Assembly (NCBI GenBank): GCA_019694455.1 | Contig: JAIBBY010000015.1 | Location: 33,389-97,388 of the forward strand | DNA: 64,000 bases | Direction: 5' to 3' | From: Pirellulales bacterium | GTDB taxonomy: Bacteria; Planctomycetota; Planctomycetia; Pirellulales; JAEUIK01 | Shown here: positions 28,264 through 37,324 of the stretch, piece after piece | How positions within the stretch are numbered: position 1 is the first letter of the stretch | Layout: each line of letters starts with the position of its first letter | The notes under the pieces: model-generated | Database searches by the model: none | What the model was told of the DNA's origin: nothing | The model's input: the letters and a program-made list of their open reading frames with translations, nothing else | Position numbers and translations under genes: made by a program

Positions 28264-31200
28264 CAGGCGTGCGCCTTCTCGGTGATGCGATTGAGTTGCC
28301 GATTGCCGACGCATTCGAGTCCGGTAATTGCCGTCAGCAATTGGTTGTTTTGGAGATACCACACGTCGGCGGTTACCGTGTCGCCGTCTTGGATGCGCGC
28401 GCGATAGCGACACTCGACCGGCCCGGCGCCGAGCGCCGCAAAGCGCTGGAATTTGGCGATGCTGCTGGGGAGCAGCATCACATCATTGACGGAGCGCGAC
28501 CAAAGGGCCGCCAGTTGGGGGGCCACGTCGGTGACGAAGGGGTCCAAGAGCCAAGACGGTGCGCCGCAGTTTGCGAGGCATGTCTCGGGGGCGGTGACGC
28601 GGATCATGGCATCGAGGCCGGTGTCGTCTCCGCCGGTGAACTGGTCGATGGTTTGAAACAAAGGGCCGTGAAAGAGCCAGCGATGGTAAGCGTCGGTTGG
28701 CTCGGCAAGGAACGGCGATCGGATTGGCGGGGCGACTTCAGCCGGCCGCGCTGGCAAACAGGAGCGCATGGTGATCGTGGCTTGATAGAGCGGACGCGCG
28801 GGGCGTTCTGGATCGGCAAGACGCACCTTCCAGGTTGCCGAAGATTGGTCCGCCGCGACGCGCTCCGCATGTAGCGCGAGTGACAACGAAGCTTGCTGGA
28901 AAACGATGCCCTTGAGTTGACGCAGGTCCGATACTTCGGCGACGAGATATTGCGGCTCGGCAGTCGCCACCAATTCGGCCATCATTTCCAAGACAAACGC
29001 CAGCGGCAGCACCGGATGATCGTCGATGACGTGATCGCGCAGGTACAGGTGCCGGGACGCATCGATTTCGAGATGGGCCGCGAGTTCGCCGGGCTTGAGA
29101 AGCCGTACCTTTTGCCCCATGAGCAGTGGGGTATGCGCGGCGATGCGTGGCGCGGCCGTCGTGGTTGCCTCGGCATCGGCCAACCAACTGCCGGGGCCCA
29201 ATAGCGCACGAATATCCCATTGGAGAGGGGCGACAATTTCGCGCCAGGCCGCCGCGCGACCCGCTGCCGGTGTGACCATGCCAACGCCGCGCTCCAAGAA
29301 CTGATGGGCGACTTCTGGCGTGACCATCCCGGCGCCGCTCCAGGGACCCCAGTTCAGGGCGATGGTCTTGGTGGGCCATTGGTCGCGGCAGCGCCGAGCG
29401 ATGCGGTTCAGAATCTCATTGGCGGCCGCGTAATCGACCTGGCCGGGGTTGCCAAAGAATCCGGACACCGATGAAAAGAGCACCAGCAACTTGAGTTCGC
29501 TGGGATCGACCGCGGCACTGAGGGTCAATAGCGGTTCGATCTTCGCGCTGGTCACGCGATCGAACGAATCGGGCGACTTTTCGGAGATGTGACGGTCTTC
29601 GATGATGCCGGCGCCATGAATCACGGCGTCGATGCGACCGTGTCGCGAACGGATATCGGCGACGGCGCGCGACAGCGCGGGCGCGTCGCTGGCATCGCAC
29701 GACAAATATTCTGCGCGACCGCCCAAGGATTGAATCGCCGCCAATGTGGAGTTGATCTCTCGATCGCTAAGGATTTGTCGAAAGCGGGCATCAACTTGCT
29801 TGAGGCTTGGAGTGTCGCCGTGCGCGATCTGCAATGATGCCATGATCCGCCGGCGAAGCTCGATCGGATCGGTCACGCCGCGTGTGTCGTCACTTTCAAC
29901 CGAGGGGACTGGCGAGCGGCCTAGAAGCACCAGTTGGCACTTCGAATGCGCTGCGATTTCGAGGCAGACTTGGGCCGTAATCCCTTTGCCGCCGGCAATC
30001 GCGAGCACCACGCTGTCGGAGTTGAGTTTGATGCTAGACCGCTGACATTCTTCCTCGGCGAAGTCGGCTTTGACAATCGACAAGGTGAGCCGTTGGCCAT
30101 GTCGATAGCCGACTTCCAAGGGGCCCGGTGAGAGTAGTTCGTTGACGATCTGATCGGCCGTTGGCGCTTTGTCGAAGTCGATTGCGCGGAACCAGGCGTT
30201 TGGCCATTCGCGGGCGGCGGTTTTGAGCATGCCCACCAGACCGCCACGCCACGGTTGAGCGCAATCTTGCGCCAGGCCAAAATCGCCGCCGCCGCGCGTG
30301 GCGGTGAGCACACGAATGGGAGCCTCGGCAGTTGCATTTAGCTCTGGGGCGAAGGCTTGCAGTAAAAATAGGAGTGAATGAAGTTCCGACTTCGACCAGG
30401 CGCGCCAATCCGCGGCGGATATGCCCGGAAAAGCAGGCGCGTCGACCAGGGGGGCCAGGTGCAGGACGCCACACACTGGCAAACCAGCGGCGCGAGCGCG
30501 GGCAGCGACTTCGAGTGCGCCGGCGGGACTTTGGAGTTCGTGCGGCGCGACGATCAAGCACTGCGCGCCGATTGCTGCCAGCGTGCGTAGCAGGACGGGG
30601 GCTAATTGCCCGTCGTCGGTGATGATCCAGACTCCGGCGAGCGTGGCGCCGCTGTCGGTCGAATCCAGCGGAGCGGGGACCACGATCGGGAGGCAGCGCG
30701 GGCAACCGGTCTGGCTATTGGGCGACAGCGGTTGCTGTCGCCCGTTGATAGGGTCCGGTTCGCGGACCTCGGACCGCGTCGGTGGGGGAGAGGGGGAATC
30801 GGAAAAGTCGGCGACAACCGTCAGGATGGCCTGCATCGACTTGGCGGCAGTCATGCGTTCCATGAAGGTGGCCGGCGGCTCTTTCAATTCTGGTAGCGCC
30901 TCACGGCGGAAAGCAGAAATGATCTCGACTCGTTTGATGGAGTCGATTCCCAGATCGGCTTCTAGATTGGCTCCGAGCGTGAGCATTTCGAGCGGATAGC
31001 CGGTGCGCTGGCTGACAATGCCGAGCAGGCGTTCTTCCAGGTTAGCGGCCGGGGGCGCTGACAGAGTTGGGGCAGGTTGTTCGACGCGCGGCGAAGGCTC
31101 GAGCACTGGTTGCACAAGCGACGATGGTTGAGGAGGCGCCGGATCGGAGGCGACTGATGACGCTACGTGGCCATTGGATGCTACATGGCCATTGGCGACC

Positions 31201-34200
31201 ACTCGGTCGCTTGAGGCGGGCACATACCGCGTGGCGACCGGCGGCGTTGGCTCCAGGTCGGCCCCTAGCGAAGGAAGTTCAGAGTCGCGTTGCCCTAGAT
31301 AGGCCAACATGACGCTGCGCTGAACCTCAAGAAACTGGCGCATCGTTTGTTGAAACTGTGAATGGGCGTCGGCGCGTGCCAGCGCTTCTGCATCGGAAGG
31401 AGGCCATTGCACGAGATCATTCTCCTGTGTTGCAAACTCATGAACTGGCATCCCTTCGCCTGGTGATTGATCACTTGCCATCGAATCCGCCGAGACGATC
31501 GGCGCCGGCGCCGAATCTTGCGCCACCGGTTGGGTGTGAGCGGTGTTTGTTTGCGATCCCGCGGCCACGGTCGGTGCGCCCATGACAAACTGGCCACGCA
31601 GCGGCGCCGCCAGTGGAGGCGCGTCGACCGGGCGCACTGAGTTGCCGTTTAGCCGCCACGTGTGCTTGGGTGACCCGTCTTTGGCTTCGCTCGCCACGCG
31701 GCGCAGATCAAGTCGCGTGAGTTGCCGACCTACATAGAGGCGATCGGCGCGCAGGGCGACCCCTTCCGCATAGAGCGCGGCTAATGCGAACAGCCATTGT
31801 TGTAAACCGTTACCGCGCGGAGCGACGGGCACCGTGCGATGCGCGCGCTGACCGAGCGTTTCGGCAACGAGGCCGGAGAGGACTCGGCCGGGGCCGGCCT
31901 CGACAAAAATCCTTGCGCCAGCAGCGTACAGGTTCTCGATTTGTTCGCGGAAGCGAACCTGGCCCTCAATCTGTCCGAGCAGCGTATGTCGCATCGCCTG
32001 TGGGTCACTCGGGTACTCGGCGCCGGTCAGGTTGCTGAATACGGGGATTTGAGGCGCGCTGAATGGCGAGTTATCGAGCGCCTGTTGGAACCTGGTTGTG
32101 GCGCCCGCCATGAGCGGTGTGTGGAACGCGCAGGCCACCGGAATCGCCTGACAGGGCACGTTCATTTGTTCCAGTCGGACCCGTGCGCGCTCGATGGCGA
32201 CGCTCGATCCACTCAACACGGTTTGTCGTGGGCTGTTCAGGTTGGCCAGCCAGACACGATCGTAGTCGAGCAGGATCGACTCAACATGTTCAGCAGGCGC
32301 GGCCACGGCCAGCATGGCGCCTTCTGCGGCCGGGTCGCCGGCATCCGCGGCTGTCATGGATTGACCGCGCGACGCGGCGAGGCGGAACAGTTCCGGCGCG
32401 TCGAAGCAGCCGGCCGCGTGTAGCGCGACCAGTTCGCCAAAGCTGTGGCCTGCGGTCATTTGGGGACGAATGTCAAATGCGGCCAGTAAGCGCAGCATCG
32501 CCAGGTTGGCGGCAGCGAGCGCGGGCTGGGCGACAGCGGTGTCTTTGAGACGCTGGACGTCGCTGGCGCGATCGGCGTCGCGGAAGCGCGAGGGAGGAAT
32601 AATGTAGGCGCTCAGAGGAGCGGAGCGAGTCCATGGCGTGTCGCGGTCCGCCTGCTCCAGGCATTGGCGCACTTCCTGGAAGTCGACCGCCAGATCGCGC
32701 AACATGTCGGGAAATTGCGATCCCTGGCCGGGAAAGAGAAACGCGACCTGCCCCGCGGATGCAAGGGGCTGGTCGGTGAAGTAGACACCGCGCGGCAAAG
32801 CTTGTTCGCCGCCGTCGAGTCGATTGGCGACGGCTTCGAGTTGCTTGAGTAGTTCTTCTACTGAAGAAGCAACCATCGCAGCGCGACAATTACCGACGGC
32901 GCCTCGCGAATGAACAGTGAACGCCAGATCGGCCAGTGCGATCAAGGCGCCTGCGGTGCGGGCCTCCTGAATCTCGGCCCTAAGAGAGCGAATCGACTGC
33001 GCCAATCGCTCGGGTGATGCCGCAGCCAGGCAGAATAGCTCGGCGGCCAACTCGTGGCGCGGCATGCGAACATCGTCAGGCGTTGGGGAGTCTGTGTACT
33101 CTTCGAGCACGACATGGAAGTTGCTGCCGCCAAAACCGAATGCGGATACGCCGGCGCGCCGAGCCTGATCGTGACCGACCCAAGGTCGCGCGTCGGCGTT
33201 GACATAGAGCGGACCCGCCTCAAGTCCCGCTTTAGCGCTGGGTTCTTGCACATGGAGAGTCGGAGGCAGCACGCGATGCTTGAGCGCGAGCGCGGCCTTA
33301 ATCAGACCAGCCACGCCAGCGGCGCACTTGGTATGGCCGATCATGCTCTTCACGCTGCCGAGCGCGGTGCTGGACGCTGCCGCTTCGCTCGCGGTAAGCA
33401 AGGCGCCGAGGGCTTGGCACTCCGCCAGATCGCCAACGGCGGTGCCCGTGCCATGCGCTTCAAATAATTCAACTGAGGCGGGCGAGACGCGCGCCTGGGC
33501 GTAGGCGCGCCGCAGCGTTTGCAACTGGCCTTCGAATCGGGGGGCCGTCAATCCCTTGTGACGACCATCCGAACCGCCAGCGGCGCCGCGGATGACGGCG
33601 TAGATTTGGTCGCCATCGCGTTCGGCGTCGACGCGGCGTTTGAGTACTACGGCGGCATGCCCTTCGCTAATGGCGATGCCATCGGCGGTGGCGTCGAACG
33701 GGCGCGAGCGTCCGCGCGGCGAGAGGGCGCCAGTCTTGGAAAAACAGAGATAACCCATGGGGCCCTGCATCGTGTCGCAGCCGCCGGTGACGACCATGTC
33801 GCACGCGCCGGAGGAAAGTTCTCGGCAGGCCAGATAGATGGCGGCGAGCGACGAGGCGCAGGCGGCATCGACCGTGAAATTGGCGCCGCCCAGATCAAAG
33901 CGATTTGCGACGCGGCCGGCGACGACGTTGAGCAGGATGCCGGCAAAGCTGTCTTCGGTCCACTCGGGCAACTCAGCGAGCACGGCCTCGCTGGGGTTTT
34001 CCAAGAACTTGGGGAGCATCGAGCGGAAGCCGTACGACACGCCCAACTCGGCAGCGCCGCCGCCGACGCCGAGGATAACGCTAGTGCGCGCGCGGAGCGG
34101 GTTGTCGCGTTCGTAACCGGCGTCGACGAGCGCTCGGCTGACCAGCTCGAGCGCCATGAGTTGCATCGGTTCGATGCTGGCCAGCGAGGCTGGCGGGATG

Positions 34201-36500
34201 CCGTACTTAAGCGGATCGAACAAGACTTCTGGAACGAAACCGCCCCAACGGCTGTAGATCTTGTCGCGAGCGCGCGGATCGGGATCGAACCAGCGTTCGA
34301 CTTCGAATCGTTCTGCCGGAATTTCCTGAATCAAGTCTTGCTTGGCAAGGATGTTGTCCCAATAACGCTGCGGATCGGTCGCGCCCGGCAGCAAGCAGCC
34401 GATGCCGACGATGGCGATATCCAAGGGAGGCGGCGCTGGCTCCTCGGGCGCGAGCACCTCGACGCGGGGCGCCAGCCGATTCAGTCGCTCGACGGCGCCG
34501 GTAGCGACGTTTTGGTGCAAGGCTTCGATGGTGCAGCGATCATGTCGCAGCGCCGCGACTTGGCCCAGCATGAACATGCCTTGCCGGCGCTGTAGCTCGT
34601 CGTCGATGTGGCAATACGGGCTTTCGCCCGGCTCTGGGTTCGCCTTGCGCGCGATGCCTTTTGAAGCCATGCGCAGGCGCCCCAAGTTCATGCGTTCCAA
34701 CTCGTCGCGCGTCTCTTCGTGCGAGTGGCCCGATTCTTTCAGTTCGCTTTTGCGATTGGTGAACGAGGTGATGTATTCGGTGTCGGCGCAGCGAATCGCA
34801 TGGCCAGGACCTGTCTCAACCAGCACCGTATGATCGCTGGCCAAAGTGACATCTTGAAATCCGGAGACGACTGCGCCGGAATCGACGATCTCTTGGGTGC
34901 GCAGATAGGCGGTGCCGAGCAGCACGCCAAACTTGATGCCGCGCTCCACCAATGGCTGGGCCAGGCAAGCCACCATCGCGGCGCTGAGATCGTCGTGGAT
35001 GCCCCCGGCGAACAGCACATGCGTTTTTTCCAACTCGGCGGCCGGCAGATCGCAATTCAGCAAGACCGAGATCATGCTTTCCCAGAGCACGAAGCTGGTG
35101 CGCGGCCCGACGTGGCCGCCGCACTCGCGCCCTTCGAACACGAATCGGCGGGCTCCTTCGTGAAGAAAGGTTTCGAGCATGCCAGGCGAGGGGACATGGA
35201 GATAGGTCTTGATGCCACGGGATTCGAGGCCGAGCGCCTGATCGGGACGTCCGCCCGCGATGATCGCGAAGTCGGGTTTGATGTCTTCGATCGCGGGCAT
35301 TTGCTCGGCACGAATTTCTTGCGGCACAAAACCGAGAATTCCGACGCCCCACGGCAGATCGCCAAGTAGTTGGTCGGTCTGTTCGAGCATCTTGCGCACG
35401 TCGGGTCCACGCATGAGCGCGAGGGCCAAAAACGGCAACCCGCCGTGCTGGGCAACCTGATTGCAGAACTCGGGCACGTCGCTAACGTGCGTCATCGGGC
35501 CTTGCACAATGGGAAAGCGCGTACCGTGAGACTTGGCCAGGGGGCCGTCTTCACGTAGAGCAAGCGACTGGCGCGCGCCGGAAAGCGAGCGTTCGCACGA
35601 TTGCGATAGGAGTTTGAGAGCGCGCGCCACAGTGCCGGCCTGGTCCCGAAATTGCGGCGCTAGGGCGATATCTTGACCGGTCAACCACAACTGGCGATCG
35701 GCCTCGCTGACGGAGAGCATTTCGCCAATCTTCCGATCGAAGGCGGAGTGTGCATCGCTCTCGTTGGTACTAGCGCTGGCGAGAGCGCGTTCCAGTTCGT
35801 GGCGAGGATCGAGGCGCGGCTGGACAAAGAAGCGAAGCGCGTGCCAGTTGTCGTGACGGTGGGTTGCGGTTTCGCTGCCATCAACATTCGCCAGTCGCTG
35901 CCGCATTGATGGCGACAGGCCGCTATCTCGCAACAGCGCGAACTGCCAGTCGAGCAACACGCCGGCGGCGCCGGCCACCGCGGCGGCGGCGACGGTATGA
36001 AGCCCAATGCCGCCCCAGGTGAGGACGGGGAGCTTTCCCCAGGCGATCAACCGTTGCAAAAGGACAAAGGTGGTCTCTTCGCCCACTCGCCCGCCAGCTT
36101 CGTGCCCTTTGGCGACAACTAGATCGACATGGCATTTTATTGCTAGTTCGGCTTCGGCAATCGAAGTGGCGACCAGACCGATGCGCTCGGCACGGGGACG
36201 GCACGCCGCAATCATTACTTCCAGGTCCGCGCCATCTTCGGGAACAAGCAGAATGGTGTTTGCGATCTCGATGGCGTCGAGGGCCGCCGCAGCAACTTCA
36301 TCCAGTCGACCGGAAAGCACAAGACCGTGACGGCCGCGAGCGAGGCGATGCAGCCGATTGGCAGAAAACGCCGCGTTTTCCGGGCTTTTTTGGTAGGTCA
36401 GATTGAGCAGACCGAGTGCGCCGGCGCGCGATGCGGCAATAGGGAGAGCAGGCTCCCAAATGCCAGTTGGCGAGCAAACAACATGCTCAAAGACGGCCAT
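28263..36500 (-). CDS. Synthase A: tandem FMN enoyl-reductase-like domains-KS-AT-ACP-KR-DH polyketide/PUFA-like synthase
   Basis: The 2745-residue protein holds, in order: a nitronate-monooxygenase/PfaD-like TIM barrel (about 1-240; KGHEAGGRVG near 130); a second such domain (about 325-620; IVQGPMTHVSD, EGRECGGHVGPRTS); a ketosynthase (about 690-1130; Cys881, His1016, His1056); an acyltransferase (about 1255-1550; Ser1353 in GHSFGE, AFHTPLM, SRGQSM); a linker with FQQTMRQFLEVQ near 1712; one carrier domain (Ser1854 in LGIDSIKRVE); a ketoreductase (about 1950-2430; Tyr2357 in VDYAAANE); and a double-hotdog dehydratase (about 2465-2745; His2490 in RDHVIDDHP). No thioesterase is seen. Compared with PUFA synthases it has one carrier instead of many in a row, and the enoyl reductase, normally a separate PfaD, is fused at the N-terminus. 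It is the first gene of the operon. Confidence 0.93.
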   Translation of the reverse strand: MAVFEHVVCSPTGIWEPALPIAASRAGALGLLNLTYQKSPENAAFSANRLHRLARGRHGLVLSGRLDEVAAAALDAIEIANTILLVPEDGADLEVMIAACRPRAERIGLVATSIAEAELAIKCHVDLVVAKGHEAGGRVGEETTFVLLQRLIAWGKLPVLTWGGIGLHTVAAAAVAGAAGVLLDWQFALLRDSGLSPSMRQRLANVDGSETATHRHDNWHALRFFVQPRLDPRHELERALASASTNESDAHSAFDRKIGEMLSVSEADRQLWLTGQDIALAPQFRDQAGTVARALKLLSQSCERSLSGARQSLALREDGPLAKSHGTRFPIVQGPMTHVSDVPEFCNQVAQHGGLPFLALALMRGPDVRKMLEQTDQLLGDLPWGVGILGFVPQEIRAEQMPAIEDIKPDFAIIAGGRPDQALGLESRGIKTYLHVPSPGMLETFLHEGARRFVFEGRECGGHVGPRTSFVLWESMISVLLNCDLPAAELEKTHVLFAGGIHDDLSAAMVACLAQPLVERGIKFGVLLGTAYLRTQEIVDSGAVVSGFQDVTLASDHTVLVETGPGHAIRCADTEYITSFTNRKSELKESGHSHEETRDELERMNLGRLRMASKGIARKANPEPGESPYCHIDDELQRRQGMFMLGQVAALRHDRCTIEALHQNVATGAVERLNRLAPRVEVLAPEEPAPPPLDIAIVGIGCLLPGATDPQRYWDNILAKQDLIQEIPAERFEVERWFDPDPRARDKIYSRWGGFVPEVLFDPLKYGIPPASLASIEPMQLMALELVSRALVDAGYERDNPLRARTSVILGVGGGAAELGVSYGFRSMLPKFLENPSEAVLAELPEWTEDSFAGILLNVVAGRVANRFDLGGANFTVDAACASSLAAIYLACRELSSGACDMVVTGGCDTMQGPMGYLCFSKTGALSPRGRSRPFDATADGIAISEGHAAVVLKRRVDAERDGDQIYAVIRGAAGGSDGRHKGLTAPRFEGQLQTLRRAYAQARVSPASVELFEAHGTGTAVGDLAECQALGALLTASEAAASSTALGSVKSMIGHTKCAAGVAGLIKAALALKHRVLPPTLHVQEPSAKAGLEAGPLYVNADARPWVGHDQARRAGVSAFGFGGSNFHVVLEEYTDSPTPDDVRMPRHELAAELFCLAAASPERLAQSIRSLRAEIQEARTAGALIALADLAFTVHSRGAVGNCRAAMVASSVEELLKQLEAVANRLDGGEQALPRGVYFTDQPLASAGQVAFLFPGQGSQFPDMLRDLAVDFQEVRQCLEQADRDTPWTRSAPLSAYIIPPSRFRDADRASDVQRLKDTAVAQPALAAANLAMLRLLAAFDIRPQMTAGHSFGELVALHAAGCFDAPELFRLAASRGQSMTAADAGDPAAEGAMLAVAAPAEHVESILLDYDRVWLANLNSPRQTVLSGSSVAIERARVRLEQMNVPCQAIPVACAFHTPLMAGATTRFQQALDNSPFSAPQIPVFSNLTGAEYPSDPQAMRHTLLGQIEGQVRFREQIENLYAAGARIFVEAGPGRVLSGLVAETLGQRAHRTVPVAPRGNGLQQWLFALAALYAEGVALRADRLYVGRQLTRLDLRRVASEAKDGSPKHTWRLNGNSVRPVDAPPLAAPLRGQFVMGAPTVAAGSQTNTAHTQPVAQDSAPAPIVSADSMASDQSPGEGMPVHEFATQENDLVQWPPSDAEALARADAHSQFQQTMRQFLEVQRSVMLAYLGQRDSELPSLGADLEPTPPVATRYVPASSDRVVANGHVASNGHVASSVASDPAPPQPSSLVQPVLEPSPRVEQPAPTLSAPPAANLEERLLGIVSQRTGYPLEMLTLGANLEADLGIDSIKRVEIISAFRREALPELKEPPATFMERMTAAKSMQAILTVVADFSDSPSPPPTRSEVREPDPINGRQQPLSPNSQTGCPRCLPIVVPAPLDSTDSGATLAGVWIITDDGQLAPVLLRTLAAIGAQCLIVAPHELQSPAGALEVAARARAAGLPVCGVLHLAPLVDAPAFPGISAADWRAWSKSELHSLLFLLQAFAPELNATAEAPIRVLTATRGGGDFGLAQDCAQPWRGGLVGMLKTAAREWPNAWFRAIDFDKAPTADQIVNELLSPGPLEVGYRHGQRLTLSIVKADFAEEECQRSSIKLNSDSVVLAIAGGKGITAQVCLEIAAHSKCQLVLLGRSPVPSVESDDTRGVTDPIELRRRIMASLQIAHGDTPSLKQVDARFRQILSDREINSTLAAIQSLGGRAEYLSCDASDAPALSRAVADIRSRHGRIDAVIHGAGIIEDRHISEKSPDSFDRVTSAKIEPLLTLSAAVDPSELKLLVLFSSVSGFFGNPGQVDYAAANEILNRIARRCRDQWPTKTIALNWGPWSGAGMVTPEVAHQFLERGVGMVTPAAGRAAAWREIVAPLQWDIRALLGPGSWLADAEATTTAAPRIAAHTPLLMGQKVRLLKPGELAAHLEIDASRHLYLRDHVIDDHPVLPLAFVLEMMAELVATAEPQYLVAEVSDLRQLKGIVFQQASLSLALHAERVAADQSSATWKVRLADPERPARPLYQATITMRSCLPARPAEVAPPIRSPFLAEPTDAYHRWLFHGPLFQTIDQFTGGDDTGLDAMIRVTAPETCLANCGAPSWLLDPFVTDVAPQLAALWSRSVNDVMLLPSSIAKFQRFAALGAGPVECRYRARIQDGDTVTADVWYLQNNQLLTAITGLECVGNRQLNRITEKAHA

Positions 36501-36733
36501 CGCGCGAGCGCGCCCCCTCGACTGTGGAGATAAGTAAACCGACAGATTGAAGCTGTGCGCAGATGCTGTGGGCGGTGCTTCGGCTCGATTGGCTAATGTA
36601 CTCAGCGGGGGGGGTAATTCAAGTTTGTGAACGCAGATTTACCAGTTCAGAAAGCTGTCGAACTGGACTCTACCAATTAGGTGGATAATACCGGCATTCT
36701 GTGACGCTGCACCAGTGATTGCAGCAGCCTTTG
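36501..36733 (-). promoter_or_regulatory. Upstream region of the biosynthetic operon
   Basis: These 233 bases separate the sulfotransferase stop from the start of synthase A and are the longest gap on the minus strand in this part, so they probably hold the operon promoter. The region is somewhat richer in A and T than its neighbours. A purine-rich GAGGGGG lies about 12 bases before the synthase A start. No firm -35/-10 pair or operator palindrome was recognised. Confidence 0.4.
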
Positions 36734-37312
36734 CTAGCCCCGGTTGCGATAGAGCTCGGGCTCAACGCACTCGCACATTGCCTGAGTGTCGAGACCGTCG
36801 CCGAGGAACTCATTGATGGCGCCGACTTGGCGGATCGGGTCGGCGAGCACCTGGTTGTAATCGACTTCCAGATAGTGGAAATGGGGGCGCTCAGCGAGCC
36901 AGCGGAGGCACTGCTCGATCTGACCGCGAAAGATTCGTGCCATGGCGGTATCCGACATGTCGTCGCTAGAGCGACCTAGACGCGACAGCATCTTGCGCTG
37001 CGAGGCCAGCACTTCGTCGATGGCACGCTGCATGAACAGTACGCGATACTCGTATCCCTCCGGCAAGTCGTACAACAGTTGGTAAACCATCTTGACGACC
37101 TTGCCCGAGGCGTTGTCGAGCCAGCTTGCGTCTTGTTTGGTCTTTTTGACGGGCTCAAATTCGTAGTATCCGCGCGGGTTGTCGATGTCTGCCGTGCGCA
37201 GGTGGTCTATTAATGGCGGCACTCCCCCCGCTTCGAGCATGCGCATCATCATCGAGGTGCCGCTGCGCGGCAAACCGGAGACGATGGTGATGAAACTGCG
37301 ATCAGGGTTCAT
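36734..37312 (-). CDS. Sulfotransferase-family protein
   Basis: The 192-residue protein starts with the PAPS-binding P-loop GLPRSGTSMMMRML (residues 13-26) and later shows FMQRAIDEVLASQRKML and YNQVLADPIRQVGAINEFLG, the 3'-phosphate and C-terminal motifs of bacterial sulfotransferases. At 192 residues it is shorter than most (about 250-300), but both ends of the domain are present. It would move a sulfuryl group from PAPS to an alcohol or amine. It lies just upstream of the biosynthetic operon on the same strand, 12 bases after the esterase gene, so a sulfated product is possible, but this gene may instead belong to the radical SAM/esterase group. Confidence 0.82.
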   Translation of the reverse strand: MNPDRSFITIVSGLPRSGTSMMMRMLEAGGVPPLIDHLRTADIDNPRGYYEFEPVKKTKQDASWLDNASGKVVKMVYQLLYDLPEGYEYRVLFMQRAIDEVLASQRKMLSRLGRSSDDMSDTAMARIFRGQIEQCLRWLAERPHFHYLEVDYNQVLADPIRQVGAINEFLGDGLDTQAMCECVEPELYRNRG

Positions 37313-37324
37313 AGTCGGCGATGT

